Origin: Rotaria sordida
Lineage: Eukaryota; Rotifera; Eurotatoria; Philodinida; Philodinidae
Reading direction: 5' to 3'
Assembly (NCBI GenBank): GCA_905250125.1
Contig: CAJNOL010001401.1
Location: 1-64,000 of the forward strand
DNA length: 64,000 bases
Positions within the stretch are counted from its first letter, which is position 1. Each line of letters begins with the position of its first letter. Below are positions 1-14,642 of the stretch, piece after piece. Below the pieces are notes generated by a model, which saw only the letters and a program-made list of their open reading frames with translations, was not told where the DNA came from and ran no database searches. The position numbers and the translations under genes are program-made.

Positions 1-844
1 AATATAAAAAATTTTAAAACTAATTCTTATAATTGAATTTTTCAATCGTTTACTGGTTATTCATTTTTAAGAAAGTCGTCAACAGTAAAAATTAAATGAA
101 ATGCTCAATATAATACAATGAATTTTTCTTATCAACTTGTATTGATGGTCATTTGAAACAGAACGCCGACTATTCCTTCTGTTCTTAAGGCTATTGTCTT
201 CCTAGAATTTCGTATGGTTATAAATGCCTCATTATCTTATTCTTGGTATTAATATCCTATCATTATGGTGTGCATCAACAGAAACATTAATTCCAAAAAA
301 AATCAGTGATCTATGTTTTTTTCTTTACCAACACAACACTTAATATAAAATGAAATAAGTTTCAATAATGTTGAAACAATATTTGATACAATTTATATAA
401 AAAAGCCTTTTATCGTGTTCTAATATAGATTCAATATCGATTTATTTTTACACAATGTAAAATCATGTCGGATTCATATATGAATTTTCAACAGGTGATA
501 CATATAATTTTGTTACGCTTTATTATATCTATGTCGAAAATCATTTATATAAATATATTTCAAAACAAAATGATTTCTTAGCTGGAAACTATATTATTAA
601 TATTGAAATATCTTTGTCAACGATATGATGTTATTGTAAGAAATAAACAAATAAATCAATTATTTACTTATTATTTAATGTTCTTCATTGTATTGATTAT
701 TTAACAAGAAAAATATTAAATATAAACCATATTTTTATAGATATAATTTCAATAAATTCACTCAATCAATCTAATCATAAAAAAAGTACAAACAACAGAT
801 AATTTAACAAAACAAGGAGTTTTACAAATATTGATAGTTAATAT
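1..844. other. AT-rich non-coding stretch
   Basis: Very AT-rich sequence with stops in all frames. I see no gene, RNA or structured repeat here. Confidence 0.6.
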
Positions 845-2465
845 ATGCCAATATATTCAACATTACTTAAAAATTTTGAAAGATTAAGTACACATGATTT
901 ATTATCCTATGGACAACTTTCATGTGATACTATATTAACATCAATTCATAGTAATAATACATCATCATTGTCAATTAATGGATGTTCATATATGTTTTAA
1001 TAATTGAGAAGTAGAGCTTGTTTTTTTTTGTTAATATTGAATATTCAATAGAATAATTACAAATTCTAATTGGACTATATGTTCGTTGGTTAACAACAAA
1101 TTCAAATAATTTATGTAATATGAATTAATACGTTCGTTTATATGTTGTTCTGATTTGTTTATATTATCAGAACAATTATCAAATTTATATGATCTATATG
1201 ATGAATATTTTCGTACATTAAATGATGTCATTAATAAGCTAGGGTTTATAAAAATCTGATATGTTACTTGGACAAAAACAACAAAAGAATATAGTGAATT
1301 ATTTATAAATGAACATGTTAATAAAGAACAAGAAATGATTGATCGATTATCAATAATATCATCATCAGATAGTATTTTTATTGAACCTGTTGAAGAATTA
1401 TGTAAACATATTAAACAACCATCTACATTACCATTGTTACTTGCACATATTGGTTTATCAGATCGTTTAATGCATAAAATGATTTTAGAATTTGCTGCAT
1501 CAATACAACACTTATATTCTCAAATAGTTGCATATACAATTCCTGCTGTTTTTTGTGGTTTAATTAATGCACATTATTTAGCTAAAGTTAATAAATGGAC
1601 TTTCTTATTAATGAATAGTATTGCACAAAGAAAATCAATACGTATGGCTATATGGGGACTAAATTGTCTTATGTTAAGTACATGTCCATCACATAAAACT
1701 ACTAATACATTGTAAGTATTTACTTAAATCATTTATCCTTATTGTTTATTTTTTGCTAACTTTTTTACATTAATTTTTAAAGAAAAAAACTTTATATTAA
1801 AATTTCATAGTGATGATTTGATAGTGAATTCATATTGTATATGAGTTTTTTTTGAAAAAATTATTAAGACTTACACGTACAATTTAACTTTATTTGACAA
1901 AGATAAGTGGTAATGCAGTAATGAAAAGAAAATATTTTCCATATTCGAGTGTTATGAATTTACTTATTATACTTATCTATGTCCATCACTATGGCTAGAT
2001 AAAAAACCAATGTAATGTCCTTAAATCTGATCATAAAATCAATGAATTACACTGCAGTTTAACGTAAATACTTTACTCTATTTAACGAGCTGTAAATCAA
2101 ACAATCGATAAATCTCACTCTAAAGTTGGCTTTTTTTCTCAGAGAACTCTAAAGAGAATGTCAAAATGAATATGCAAAGATAATACAGTGTATGTCTTAT
2201 GTTTTTAAGTTTCCATCGAGGTTATCACGTTCCAGTACTCGTTTTGAAAAATTAAACGATCGTTCATTTCTTCTATATTGTCTGTAAGTATTATAAAACG
2301 TATAAGAAAGCTTGTAAATATTAATCATATCAAACAAAAAAAAATCTATTTTACTTATTTTAGTTAACGAATATTGAACAAGTATTCACAAATCAATTGA
2401 ATACAGAAAAATTACAGGCTGATTTACTTGCAGCTATTCAAGATACGATATTATCATCATCTTGA
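845..2465 (+). pseudogene. Possible decayed multi-exon gene, product unknown
   Basis: Three coding-looking pieces lie on one strand. 845-1000 encodes 51 residues beginning MPIYSTLLKNFERLSTHDLL. An open stretch from about 1260 to 1715 encodes a helical, leucine-rich segment containing LPLLLAHIGLSDRL and a hydrophobic run near IVAYTIPAVFCGLINA. 2364-2465 encodes a short C-terminus ending TILSSS, preceded by a good acceptor (TTATTTTAG at 2355-2363); a good donor (GTAAGTAT) lies at 2282. The pieces are separated by stops, and the first ends in TAA without a clear donor, so the locus is either a relic or a gene whose exons I cannot join. I do not recognise the family and infer no function. Confidence 0.3.
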
Positions 2466-2640
2466 TCCTTTCTAATATTTGCCCGTCTTTATCTCGACTT
2501 GGATCCAGTGATTTTTCCTGTTAGATATCTTTGCATGTGTGTGTATATACCTTTTTTCGATTAGTAGATCAACAATTATTGTACATGATGTATGCTAATG
2601 CGTATTATTTCCTTTTCTCTTTTATTTGTTGTTGCTGTTG

Positions 2641-2842
2641 TTGGGTGTGGGTGTGTGGGTGTGGGTGCGGATGTGTGTGAGTGTGGATGTAGGTGTGGGT
2701 TGGTGTCCGTGTGGCTGTGAGTGTGTTTTTGGTGTGTGGCTGTAGCTGGGTATGAATGTGCGATGTGAATGTTGGTGTAGGTGTGAGTCTTCTCTTCAGC
2801 AAGCACACACGTCCACCCACATCTACACCCACACCCACACCC
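2641..2842. repeat. Telomere-like foldback repeat 1 (TGTGGG-type)
   Basis: About 155 nt of degenerate G-rich TGTGGG/GTGTGA repeats are followed, after a short CTTCTCTTC spacer, by about 40 nt of C-rich CACCCACA repeats. The two arms are complementary. The unit resembles the TGTGGG telomeric repeat reported for bdelloids. It is the second longest of about 14 such tracts in the window. Confidence 0.85.
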
Positions 2843-5800
2843 TATGAGATGAGATACGATTTGGCTATATGTGAGGAAAAAGAATTTTGCAATCTATGTG
2901 ATTCTACAAGACTCTTGTGCTGAGGTACTCCTGGGGTCGGAAAAATTTTTCATATCACATTTAAGCATATGGTCTCCTTAACACGCTAATCACGAAAATC
3001 ATATTTTTATTGAAGTTTGATCGAAAAATAAGAAGACCTCTCTCGTTCGAATGCTGATAGTGCTCAATCACAGTAGCAAAAATCGTTCCTAAACCAAAAG
3101 ATCCTTCAAAAAGAAAACAATTCCAGGGGTTTTTCATCAAAAAATCGTCTCTCAGTGGTCATAGTTACTTTTACAATGAAAACACGGGTTATTTCTTGTA
3201 TTTTATAACTGAATGAATGGATGTTTTGAGGCTATATCCATGTTTTGTCAGCTGCAGTTCTGCCTTCTGGCAGCTGGTCAAATATCGGGTTTGACTTTTT
3301 CTCCTGATGAAAATATGTTATTCAGAAAGAATTGATTAAATAATGTATTCACTGTAAGTATTGAAGAGAATGTAAACTGTTATACGAAACTATGACATGT
3401 GAACTTTTAACAAACACTTACATGTAACAGAAAATTCGGACCGGGAATGTGCTATCTTCAAAAAAAAGTAAGTAATACTCTTGAAGACTCTTCCAGATCT
3501 AGATAGACCACGAAAAATAGATTTATACTGAATTCATATCAACACCGCGAAGAGAATTTAATACAGGCCAATGGTAAAATTTTTTATATTAATGAAACAG
3601 GGAAATTGCTTGATAATTTCCATATTACTCGAGCGCTCAATGAGTTCTATCAAAAAACACTACAAGAAGCCAGAATCGAAGGCAAAAATATTTTTCAATC
3701 CCTGGAGAGGACCCCAGGTACGAAAAATCGAAAAGTAAAGTTTCGAAGTTTTGAGTTGGCAGAAAGGCTCAATAGGGCATCCTGATTAATATACAAATGA
3801 AATCTGAAACGAATCTCATGAAACGAAAAAGAGAGAAGCCGTCACTTGTTCTTTAAAATTGTTACCCTCTAACATTGTTTCGTAGTTTCGACCTGTTATC
3901 TCCTATTTGAAACATTGAAAGCCACCTCATCTTATGCAGAATTAAATGCGCTATAAGAATCCATAATAAAATTCATGGTTAGTTTTAAAACGGTCATAAA
4001 AAAATGGAATAATTTAAAAAGATGAGATACATCATTTGGTGCAGATTTGTATGCTCTTTCGAATGAGATATTCCGCGACCTTGTACAATGTAACATGACT
4101 TCATAAGATGAAAAATAATGAAATTTCGTTTTTTATCGCAATTTCGAAGGATGCTTCAATTGAAATGCCTATACACCTCGAAGAAAGGATATAAAAGTCT
4201 AAAAGAAATTTCGTCAACCTAATTTTTCACGTAGAATCGAATGAAAGAAAAAAAATGGGTGTGACAAAAAAATTATGTTATGGTCTATCAAACGTGGACT
4301 CGATATTCTTATGGACACTCTCTTAAGTTTCTAAAAAAAAAGGAAAATGAATTGTAGTCTCACATATTATCATTAAAAATTGACTTATTGTGTGACACGC
4401 CAATAACGATCTTCGTAGGATGTCAAGGTTTATTCTCATTCAATATTTTCAAAGATTTGACCTTCAAGTGAGTTGATCTAAGGTTTTCTATATTAAAACT
4501 TGTTTTCGCCAAGAGACTGCTTATTGAACGATCGTATAAACAGATGATGTAATGTTTGGTTACTCCATTTAGTAAAAATTCTGCTTAATAACTTAAGGCT
4601 AATGTATCCACAATGTGTTTAGATATTTTACATGTAGAAATATGAACAAATTATTGAATAGAAAATACAGAGAAAAACATATATTGAGAATGAAATTAAA
4701 ACAATACTATGAGGAATAACAAATAGCGTTTCTCTTAATATAGTTGTCATTCATTACGACTTATCTTCATCAAATTTTTCTTTCTCCATAAAGACTAAAG
4801 AATTATGCAATCTTTTGCAAGGTGTTACTCTTTCCCATGGCTAAACAATCAGGTTTAATCATACATCTCTATGTGTATTTATTATATAACGTATGCAATA
4901 AATTAAATGAGTCTTTCAATATTTTCTCAATATCTCTACTATCTTTTATCATTTCGGATTGAACTTTTTCCAAAAGATGCAGTATGAAATTGTTAACAAA
5001 ACCATAAGAAAGTGTTGTTTGAAAAAATTTCTTCGACAGTTACTGTAACAATGTATTGTTAAAAATTTTCATGCATAATATTGAGTGCTTTTGTATTTTT
5101 GTGTCTTAATGTTGAAATATTGAAAAGCTTCGCTGTTCACTTTGTAGAGCTTGAAAAGGTCTATTTTATAGCCATACTTAATAATTTTCTTAACAAAAAC
5201 CTTTCGTGTAAAATCCGCATTCTTTTTTTTCAGATTTAAGAGAAAAACAAATATTTGTAGCGCATGTTTTCAATGTTTAATTCCGTGTAAAACTTCAAAT
5301 TGAAATGCATAAATCTGTTGTCTAATATTTCTCATGAAGATCAAGACTTCGATGTAAAAAGTATTGTAAAAATGCAGCGATAAGGTAATAGCACGAACTT
5401 TTTCCAGTGCATTTATAACTCATTAGGATCTACATGAACCACATTGTTCTAATTAAAAAGCGATTAATCGATAGCATTTGATAAAAATTCATATCAGTAA
5501 AGAATACTAGGCATGTGTGAGACCAAAAACTAAAACTTTACCGACACTAGGAACATACTAGATTCACTTTCCATTATACTAGGAGAAGCTGACGGTGGAC
5601 CTCACCCCGTTTCTGCGGTTTCTCGTTAAAAGTTCAACGAAAAATGATCAAAGTTTCAAGACAGATAGATCTCGATAAGCTGAGCAAAACTTACCATAGA
5701 CTCAAAATTTCCAGATGCTTCCTACAGGGAGATATGGAGGTTACACAAAGGTCAAAAATCACCAGAAGTTCCTCATCTCGCAAGTGTGTGTGTTTTAATA

Positions 5801-6667
5801 AATATCGTTCCTAAAGCTCAAGAGAAATAAAATACTCGAAGCACTCAAAAGTACGCACCCCAATTTGAGCCCGATCGGATGTAATGTGCGGAAGAAACGG
5901 AAAGAACACTTCATGTTGTTTTTTTGTTCAAAAATTGATTTTGAGAAAAACGAAAAACAAACTTTTCTATATGTATCAAGATGATTTTGTTTTCAACTAA
6001 AGTGATCGAAAGAATTTTGATTTTAACATCCAAAAAAAGAGGGCGTATCCTTTTAATACACCGAACATCGTCGTAGATTCTTCATGTAAATCTCTATTAC
6101 ATTTTTTTTTGACAAATAAATCAATCATAAATAATCCTATTCGAAAACTTTCTATTATTTTCATTTGTTTTCTTTTTTCTTTCATGTATAAAAATGTAAT
6201 TTACAATATGAAATAAATCGATGCATATATTTAAATAAGTTAGAAAATATGAGCAGTTGCGTGTATACATAAAGAAAAGGTGAAAACAAATAACAAAAAA
6301 AAAAAAAAAAAGAAAAACGGAGGAAAGGGCTTGTTCTTATTCGCAATGTGCGTATAATATACATATAATCTAACTACACACATATACATATGTCTACGAA
6401 ATACATTTAAATGTATGTCACAACGTTATTATTTACAAATAACAATGCACAAACTTACATACTTACAAAGGAAAAAAAAGAAACAAACATGTTCACTAAA
6501 GTGACGTAGGAGAAAAAAAAAGCACACAGACAAATACATACTATGAATGTATGTTTGTTTTTTTTATACAAATAAATAAATAGAAAACACACAAACACAC
6601 ACACAAAACACATTTATTATATATTGAAAGACAAATGAACAGATTTTATCTTTAATTCTTTCATTGA
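2843..6667. other. Non-coding intergenic sequence
   Basis: No open frame here looks coding and no domain is recognisable. The stretch holds A/T homopolymers and, at 6570-6612, a short AC-rich tract. It lies downstream of the minus-strand Regnase-like gene. Confidence 0.5.
6612..6617 (-). promoter_or_regulatory. Candidate poly(A) signal of the Regnase-like gene
   Basis: TTTATT on the plus strand reads AATAAA on the minus strand, about 50 nt downstream of the Regnase-like stop codon. Position and motif suit a cleavage/polyadenylation signal. In DNA this AT-rich, chance matches are common. Confidence 0.4.
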
Positions 6668-9600
6668 TTAATTATAATGAAGAAAATTTTGTGTTGATTG
6701 TTGTAATGTTGACATCATTGGATTATAAATATTTGAATCAATCATAGATGGTATTTGTTGTTGTTGTTGAACATGAATAAATGATGATGGTGATGATGAT
6801 GAATTTGTTGATTTATTTTCTGTTTCCCAAAGATGACGTACAGCTTGAATTTTATCAGCTAAACCTTGTTGACTATCAACAAATGAATGATCATATTGAT
6901 TTTCTTGCTGTTGCTGTTGTTGTTGTTGCATATGATTTGCCATTGGATTATTATTATTTATTATATTATTTCGTTGTTGTAATGAAAGCATTGATAAAAA
7001 TCGAAGAACATTCTAAATTAAAAAAAAAGAAAATTCAAAGATGATTTTTAGACTTAAATATCTCATTAATGATGAATGAACTTTTAGTACAAAAATTATT
7101 TTGAAACAGTCGATTTCATTTTGAGTTGAGTCATAAAAATTTACTCCATCTGAGACACTAATGTTCATTAACAAAAAAAAAAAATTTTTTTATTTTCTTA
7201 CAATGAAAAGAAAATTATCGTAAATAGAATTCCTCGGAATACTTTTTTATCGAAGGGTTACATCAAACATTCTTTTTGAGTATTTGTTAGATGACACACC
7301 GATATGCAGATATTCAATAGATTTAATGAGAAAAATTCTACACTTAGATATTCGTGTTATATTCTAAAAATAACTGCCAATTATGACTTGATTATTATAA
7401 AGCTTATCTATGGAATACGTAGGACGTGTAAGAAGTAGCATTTGGAGTGACTATTAGACTTACAAGAGAAGTACTCAAATTGTTCAGCTCCGTTTTGATT
7501 CATTCATACAAGACATAGCTTTAAAGGGTACGGATTCAATGATATATTGGCAAAGAGTTATAATCATTTTACTGGAATTTTTATTGAAAGTCACTCATTT
7601 CCGAAAAAGCTAAAATGAAAAGTTTGGACTTGAATCGTATAAGGTTTTGCCTTGTTGAATAATATATAAATGAATCAAATGTTGAACCCAACAGGCTCTA
7701 CTCCTAAGTGAATATGTGTTGTTCAATTTTTTCATTAGAATCATGCATGGAGATATGAGGTTATTTTCTATATATTTTAAATTTCTTGATTATATAATAG
7801 TACTATAGTTTTAGTTTACTGACTACTGATATCTTCCGACTCAGTGTAATTAGTACATACTGATACAAAAAGGGCATATTTTGATAGAATCAGTATCTCA
7901 ATGTTATAACAAACGCGAGTGAGTAACTTTCTAAAATTTTTTATAAAGTCAAAAGTAGAATCCGTCCTCATAGAGATGCAACAGTGAAGCCGGTTTTTTT
8001 ATATCATTAGTCGTTATTTCCTTAGAAGCGCGTCTGAATTAAACAAAAAAATCGGCTCATCACCATTACATCCCTAAGTCGCTGATCTTTAGTGAAGACT
8101 GACTCATGATGACTAGAACTTTTTTTTTTTACCGGATCATATTGTTGTGGTTGTTGTTGTTGCATAGGAAACATTTGTTGTCTAGTCCAATTTTGTTGTT
8201 GTTGTTGATGCATAAGCATAGCTGCCGACATTTCATTTGTTTGTTGTTGTTGTTGTTGTGGTGGCATTGAAAATGATCTATTCATATATGGATATTGTTG
8301 ATTTGGTGTAGTAAACCAATTTTGATTTGTTTGTCGTATTGGTGATATACGTTGATCAATAAATGAAAATTCATTTGATATTGGTGTCGATGTTAAACCA
8401 TATTCATAAGCCATACGAGCATCATCAATAAGACTTTGTTCCATCATTGGTGAATTATACATATGTAAATGATCTGGACTAGATTTTGTTTGATTAAATC
8501 CTAAAATGAAAATTATTAGTACAATCTTCTTACGAAAATTTAGAAATGCAGTGATGACATAGTTCATATATATTAGTACGAGACGTTATTGATATATGGC
8601 CTTTGATTGTATATCAACAATATCTGTCACGGTCGGTGACGGATAGGATAGATGTTGATAAGGCGTCTATGAATGTTCTTTATCGTGTCACAATCTGTGG
8701 GAGGAAGAAGATGGTCTAAGGTTTTATTTCTATACTTCTACACTTTCGCAAAAAATCGAAAAAAAAAAAGGAAAATTTCTTTTCTACCATTATTAATCAT
8801 CATCGAAGGAGTTGATAAATGATGTTGAATTTTTGATTTTTCTAATCGTGCTTTCATTTGAAGACTTTCAGTAATTGAAAGTGGATTTTGATGTCGACGT
8901 TCAATATGAAAATATTTACATTTCGTACCATATGTACATTTTTTTCCATATGGACATAATGGAAAATGTGTTTCACAATCATTTCCATCATCATCATTAA
9001 CAATTGTTACTAATAATGGTTGAAAACTAAAATTATAAAATATAAAATAAAACAAAAAAATAAAAAAGAATGTTTTTTGTTTTTATCTTACTTATCATTT
9101 TGAAAACGATATCGAATAACTTTTTCTTCTAATATTTGTTTATATATTGTAAAATCTAATATAACATCTTTTAATGAAACATTTGTTATTAAATGTCCTT
9201 TCATTTTTTGTGAAAATTTTAACATTTCACTTATATGTGTATATGAACTTGGTTTATATGTTTGTTTTGACATACGATTTGTATAAACAAGAAGATTTTT
9301 ACGTTCAAGATCACGTAATACTTTTGATTCAGAAAAATTTTGATCATGTCGATGATGTTTTAATGAATAAGGTAATACAACAAAAACTTTTTTATGTCCA
9401 TGTGAATGTAAATATTTTAAACATATTTCAATTCCACGCCATGAAAATGAATTATTATTATTATAACTATACAAAAAAAAAAAACAAAGAAATATAAACT
9501 TTCTTTTTTCTTTTTAAATAATTTTCTTATTTTACCTATAACCGAGATCAATACCATCAATTATATAAACATCATGTGGAATAGTTGTTGTATCTGAAGA

Positions 9601-9999
9601 ATCAATATCAGTATTTGTTGGTAAAGATATTTTATTTAAAAATGATGATGATGATGATGATGATGTTGGTGGTGGTGTTATTGAATTACTATTAACTTCA
9701 GCTGTACGTACAATTGTTTCAATAAATTTCGACATATCATCACTATTATTTTGTTGTTGTATAACACTTTTGATTAATTCATAATCATAACCCATTGAAA
9801 GACCTTTATTAATTTTTAATGCTAATGTTGGATCATCATCACTACCACAACCAGAATCAATTTCATGTGTATTATGAATAATTTTCATAGATGTTGATGG
9901 TGGTGGAGATGATGAACATGAACTTAAAGATGATTCATTTTGAAGATCAAAAAATGATGATTGATCATTATTTAGAAAATTTGTTGATGTTGTTGACAT
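6668..9999 (-). CDS. ZC3H12-like: Regnase/ZC3H12-like NYN domain and CCCH zinc finger protein
   Basis: Five exons join in frame: 9999-9536, 9466-9092, 9026-8788, 8500-8133 and 7012-6668, giving 596 residues. All junctions are GT-AG; three introns are 65-287 nt and the last is 1,120 nt. I started at MSTTST (9999); an in-frame ATG lies 15 codons upstream. Residues 1-140 are Ser/Thr-rich and disordered. An NYN/PIN-like fold follows from IIDG (Asp148) through SWRGI (163-167) to about 280. A CCCH finger has ligands Cys304, Cys310, Cys316 and His320 (C-X5-C-X5-C-X3-H), closely matching Regnase. The C-terminus is Gln/Asn-rich with several polyQ runs. Regnases are endoribonucleases that degrade stem-loop-bearing mRNAs. 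Positions where the human enzyme has paired Asp and an Asn-Asp read Thr231-His232 and Asn250-Val251 here, so activity is doubtful. Family assignment is confident; catalytic status is inference. Confidence 0.88.
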
Positions 10000-12900
10000 T
10001 TTATGAAGAAAAAGAAAAAAATCTTTTTTTTCGTTGGACAACACAAAAGTGAAAAAATTTTGCGCCTAAAAATAGATAGAAAAAAAACAAACTTTATTAA
10101 TAAATTTTTAACGATTGTATGATTTAACATTTCAATAAAACTAATATTATCATTTTTAAATTAGAACTCAACAAATATAAACACAGTAGACCGTGTAGTC
10201 TCTCATAAGGACTCATCGAAAAAAAAATAACAAGAACGACGAAAAAAAAAATTAATATCGACTATTTCTTTCTGATAAGCTGTCTTTATTGAACATGTCG
10301 AGCGGACGAGGTAACCAGTCGTATGTGTATGTGGGTACGCTAGTTACCCATCACGAAGGCCCCATTTCGCTACTGCTTTAGTGGAAAGGGTAGTCAGCTG
10401 TTTGTCGTTCTTCTTCTTTTTCTTTTTGCTTTTTGTTTCTTTTACTTTCTTACCCACATATGATCCTCCATATGATTTGATTTACTGTGTCAGCAGTCGA
10501 CGGCATGCATAGTATAGAAGAGTTTACAGGGCGTAAATGAAGGGGGTAAATAACATAGTAAAAGATAAATAAAAACAAAAAAAAAATTAAGAAATCGCAT
10601 AAAAATATTTGCAAATTTTCTGTTATTATTATTCATACGAAAGAAGAAAAAAAAAGATGATGATCTCATATTTCATAATAATCAAAATGATTTGCATTAT
10701 TTAGCTTATCTTAACAAGAGAAATGTGATAATATCGAAATAATAAAAACTAACAAAAAATAAAATAAAATAAAAGCAATCGTTAATTAAAACTTAACCTA
10801 AAAATATTTTTTTAATTTAGTTAAGAATCTATCGAAACAACAAAAGAACAAATGATATGAAGTACGAATAAACATGTATTTTTGTTTGTCGTCCACAAAT
10901 TATAAATGATGACAACGCCTACCATCCTCATTTGTGATTATTCGTCAGAGGACACTTTTTATATGTTTTATAGATTTATTTTTGAATTCAATATGATGTT
11001 TTTGATTAGAATATTTCATAGAAACTCTATTTAGTTTTCAAAATATATATGACTATCAGAGACAGAGTACGTTCGTATCCGGAAGCATATCAATTATTAA
11101 TAACTTCTATTCTACTACTTATATAAAAGAGATTTTTGGTTTCTTTTTTTTTTGTTAATAAGAAAAATTTTTATTATATCTATCTATTAAAATAATAATC
11201 GATAGAGATATATATAAAAACAAACGATAGTTTAAGAAATAAATTTTTCTTATGCTATATTTTTTGTTTTTTTTTTGATAAAGATCAACGTAAATATTTC
11301 TAGATGAAAAATTAATCCAGCGAGTTATTTATGTAAATCTATGCTATCATGAGATGACATAAGCAAAAAAAAAGAAAGAAAGATTAAATGAAGTCTTTAT
11401 TGTGAAAAGCTTTTGAAGCGAAAAATTGATTATATGCATGTCAAAAAAATGAATATATAGAAAAATAAAGAAATTTTAAGTTCTCATTTGAAAACGAAAT
11501 GTATAGTCTTAATTCTTTACCGTCCCCCCTTCTACTCCGCTTTGTCACTAGAATGACACATTGTAGAGCGTGGAATTAACAAAACTTGAGAATATGTCTT
11601 GTAGTAAATTTCATAAATAAGAAAATATTTTGTTTTATATTGCTTCATCTTTGAAAAAGATGATTTAAAAAATCGATAAGTTTGAAAAAGACGCAAAAGT
11701 TAGATTTTTTGTAAATAAAATGTTTTTTTTTTTCTATTAACAAATAAGATATATAACGATAACAGAATCTACTAATGGTATCATTGCCATTCAAAAGCTA
11801 GACAGAAAAGAGATGAGTAAAACACAGAATGGTCGTTAGGAATTCTTCGAAAAATCAAACCTTTAATTATCCAGCATCTACGATTTAGACATAAAATTTG
11901 TTCACATCAAATGAAATGAGACATCTTTGAAGGCTCTATAAGGATTTTTCGTTGAACTGCATCAAATTGATGAGGAGATACTAGAAAAAATTTTTATATA
12001 TCGAAGACACTAATATTCTATTCCAATGATTGTTTTATCGTAGCTTTTCTGAAGTTACTATGGAGAGTTCAGAAAAAACTATTATTCTTTTCGATCTTCG
12101 AATCTCATTTATATTTAAGAAAACATACAACCACAATGAATGACTTATTATGATTCATAAGTTTATGTTGGTGAATTGAAGACTCATACTCATCATTTTG
12201 TTTTTTTGAAAAATAGTTACTTTACTACCTGGAAATTAAACAAAAGTATAAAATAAAATTCTTTACTTAATCATTTAGTTATTCTTGTCCTGATGAAATC
12301 GTGATTTATCTCATGTAACGAAAATTATCGATAATTGTTATGAAAGTTTTATAATTCTAGCCCGAATTCCTAGCTATTTAGCCAGTCTTTAACTTATTCC
12401 TTCAGTAGTATAATTTCTTACTAATAGAATATAGAGAAATGTTAATGACACATCTAAAATTGCTTACTTAGAATGGGTTAACTTGTGCTTTTCTCCTTGT
12501 TATGTCTTTTCTTATCAATATTCTAGAATCTATTATATATCTAAATATATTTTTATCAGAGGTGTAAACAAGTTTACTTTTTATAAGACTGCTAGAATCA
12601 TGGCAGGCGATATCTTCAGCTGCTTATGTTTGTCATCACATTAGATTAGCCTTGTCTGTCTATCACGATCTATGTATGTTTTTTTTTTGCATAAAAGTGT
12701 CATGATAGTAATTGGCTAAGAGAAGAAGACTATTTCTGATAGGAAAACAAAGAAGTTATGGATAATGAAACATTGATTTAATACAATATGCATCAGTTGA
12801 GAATTAAAAAAGAAAAAGAAAATATAAACATTTTGCAAAAAGAAAAATAGATTCTGTTTTTCTTTTTTGATGAGCTATGCAGTTAAAAAGAACATATCAA

Positions 12901-14642
12901 AGAACTGTCATGTGATGACAATATGTGTATATACAATCAGAAAATAATAAGAATTAGTCAACGATTCATGCAGGATAATAATGACAACCTATTACCAAGT
13001 ATGGGCAATAATTTAGCGAAACAAATAATGGATCAAAACGTTTTTCTCTGCTTGTTAAGGCATTTTCCAAAATATTAAAAACTTGATTTTTTAGGCTCAT
13101 TCTTTAGAGCATTTTCAAACGCTACAAAACTGTTGACTTTTTTTTCTTATTGACATTAAAGTAAAAAGATTAACACATCATTGAGCATCAATCAAATGAG
13201 AACTTTATACTGTCACGAGATTTTTAAGGTTACTAGTGTTGTTAGTCTGAAAATTAACATCTCCCAGTGTTTTTTTTTGGATACTTATATGTTTCAGGAG
13301 GTAGAGTTACTAATGAGAAGTTTGAGGTTATTTTGAATTAAACAATTCAATAGGCATCACTCTTTTCAATATTATGACGCTAAGAAAATAGTTTTGTAGT
13401 ACAAAAAGATTTCGCTATCGAATAAGATTAAAATCAAGTTTTTAGTATGTTATGAAGTGCCGTAAAAGGATAAACATGTAGATTCATCTTTCATGTATCA
13501 CTCGTTAAAAATAGACAACGAACAATGTAATTACAATCTATTTTTAATTATAGTTTTGTCTTGTCAAAGTAATAAAGAACAATAAATTCTCATCTTTCAA
13601 AAGTATAGATAATCGGTGATTCATAATGAATAGCCGATTTTATATTGTTTTACTTTTTCTATTTCTTGGTATATTTATTCAAAACAAAAAATTACATTAC
13701 AAGAGGCAGCATAGAAAGTTGTACAAGTTATAATAATAAATCCTACTTTATATATGCAAGCTTTGTTTTCAAAGAAGACGAATAGTCTTTCACTTTATCT
13801 CATTGTATATGATTGATAATAGCGAGGCACACGTAATAATCCACAAAACATTGAAATCAACACTCTTTCGACAGGCATTTGTGTTTGTTTATAATATAGA
13901 CGCCACAATATGCCAAACCAGGTCCAGAAATATATTCAATTACCAACAGAAGAACTCAGGCACTTGGCAGCAGGAATTCGATTAGCAGATTCAGTGATTG
14001 GCTCTGCTCAGAACTAGAAAAATCCAACCATCGGATTCCTGCTTCCAAATTCCTACCATTTTCCAGAGTTTTCTAGCGAGAATCTACCAGAAATTCACGG
14101 TCTCGTGTTATATTTTGTTTTTAAAAACAGATCTACAAAAACCAATTATTCACTAAGGGTCATCCGTTACTCCACCGAATATGAGAATAGAAAGACAGGA
14201 CATATATCTATTCCAGGCAAGTTAACAAGCTTGTTAGTCTGTTTGTACTTGAATGAACATTGATTGAAAAGAATCTCATAATAACTCATAGTAATTCTAT
14301 TCACTTGTTCTAGATATTAGCGTCATCTGTTGATGAATTTGAATATATAATAATAATAAAAAAAAGATTCTCAATCAAATATTTATCTCAATAAAACTTC
14401 TAATTTGACTTGTTTTTTGTAATATAATTTTAAATGATTATTTATTTACAATGATCGTCAATAGAGTGGATTTATTTAAGTTCCAAATTCCAATAAAAAC
14501 CATTTCATTGAATTTGTTTATCTGGATTGACTTGTATTAATTCATTTCGATTTTTATGTTTCTATTGTGAATATCTATATAATTATATTAGTTTTTTTTA
14601 GATCGAACATCATCATAATAAATATAGATATATTCAAGTCTC
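10000..14642. other. Intergenic region between the divergent Regnase-like and RPL3 genes
   Basis: About 4.6 kb without a convincing gene. It must hold the 5' flanks of the minus-strand Regnase-like gene and plus-strand RPL3. A locally GC-richer patch at 10,290-10,400 lies about 300-400 nt upstream of the Regnase-like start and might be promoter or untranslated sequence. A 60-codon open frame at 13,803 has no recognisable content. Confidence 0.5.

Noticed and set aside
2576-2838. Two overlapping minus-strand frames rich in His/Thr/Pro
   Set aside because: They are translations of the telomere-like repeat; composition is dictated by the CACACCC unit.
6781-7044. Plus-strand frame of 87 codons rich in Met/Val
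   Set aside because: Antisense shadow of the last, Gln-rich exon of the Regnase-like gene.
13803-13985. 60-codon plus-strand frame
   Set aside because: No motif, no splice context; short and isolated in non-coding DNA.
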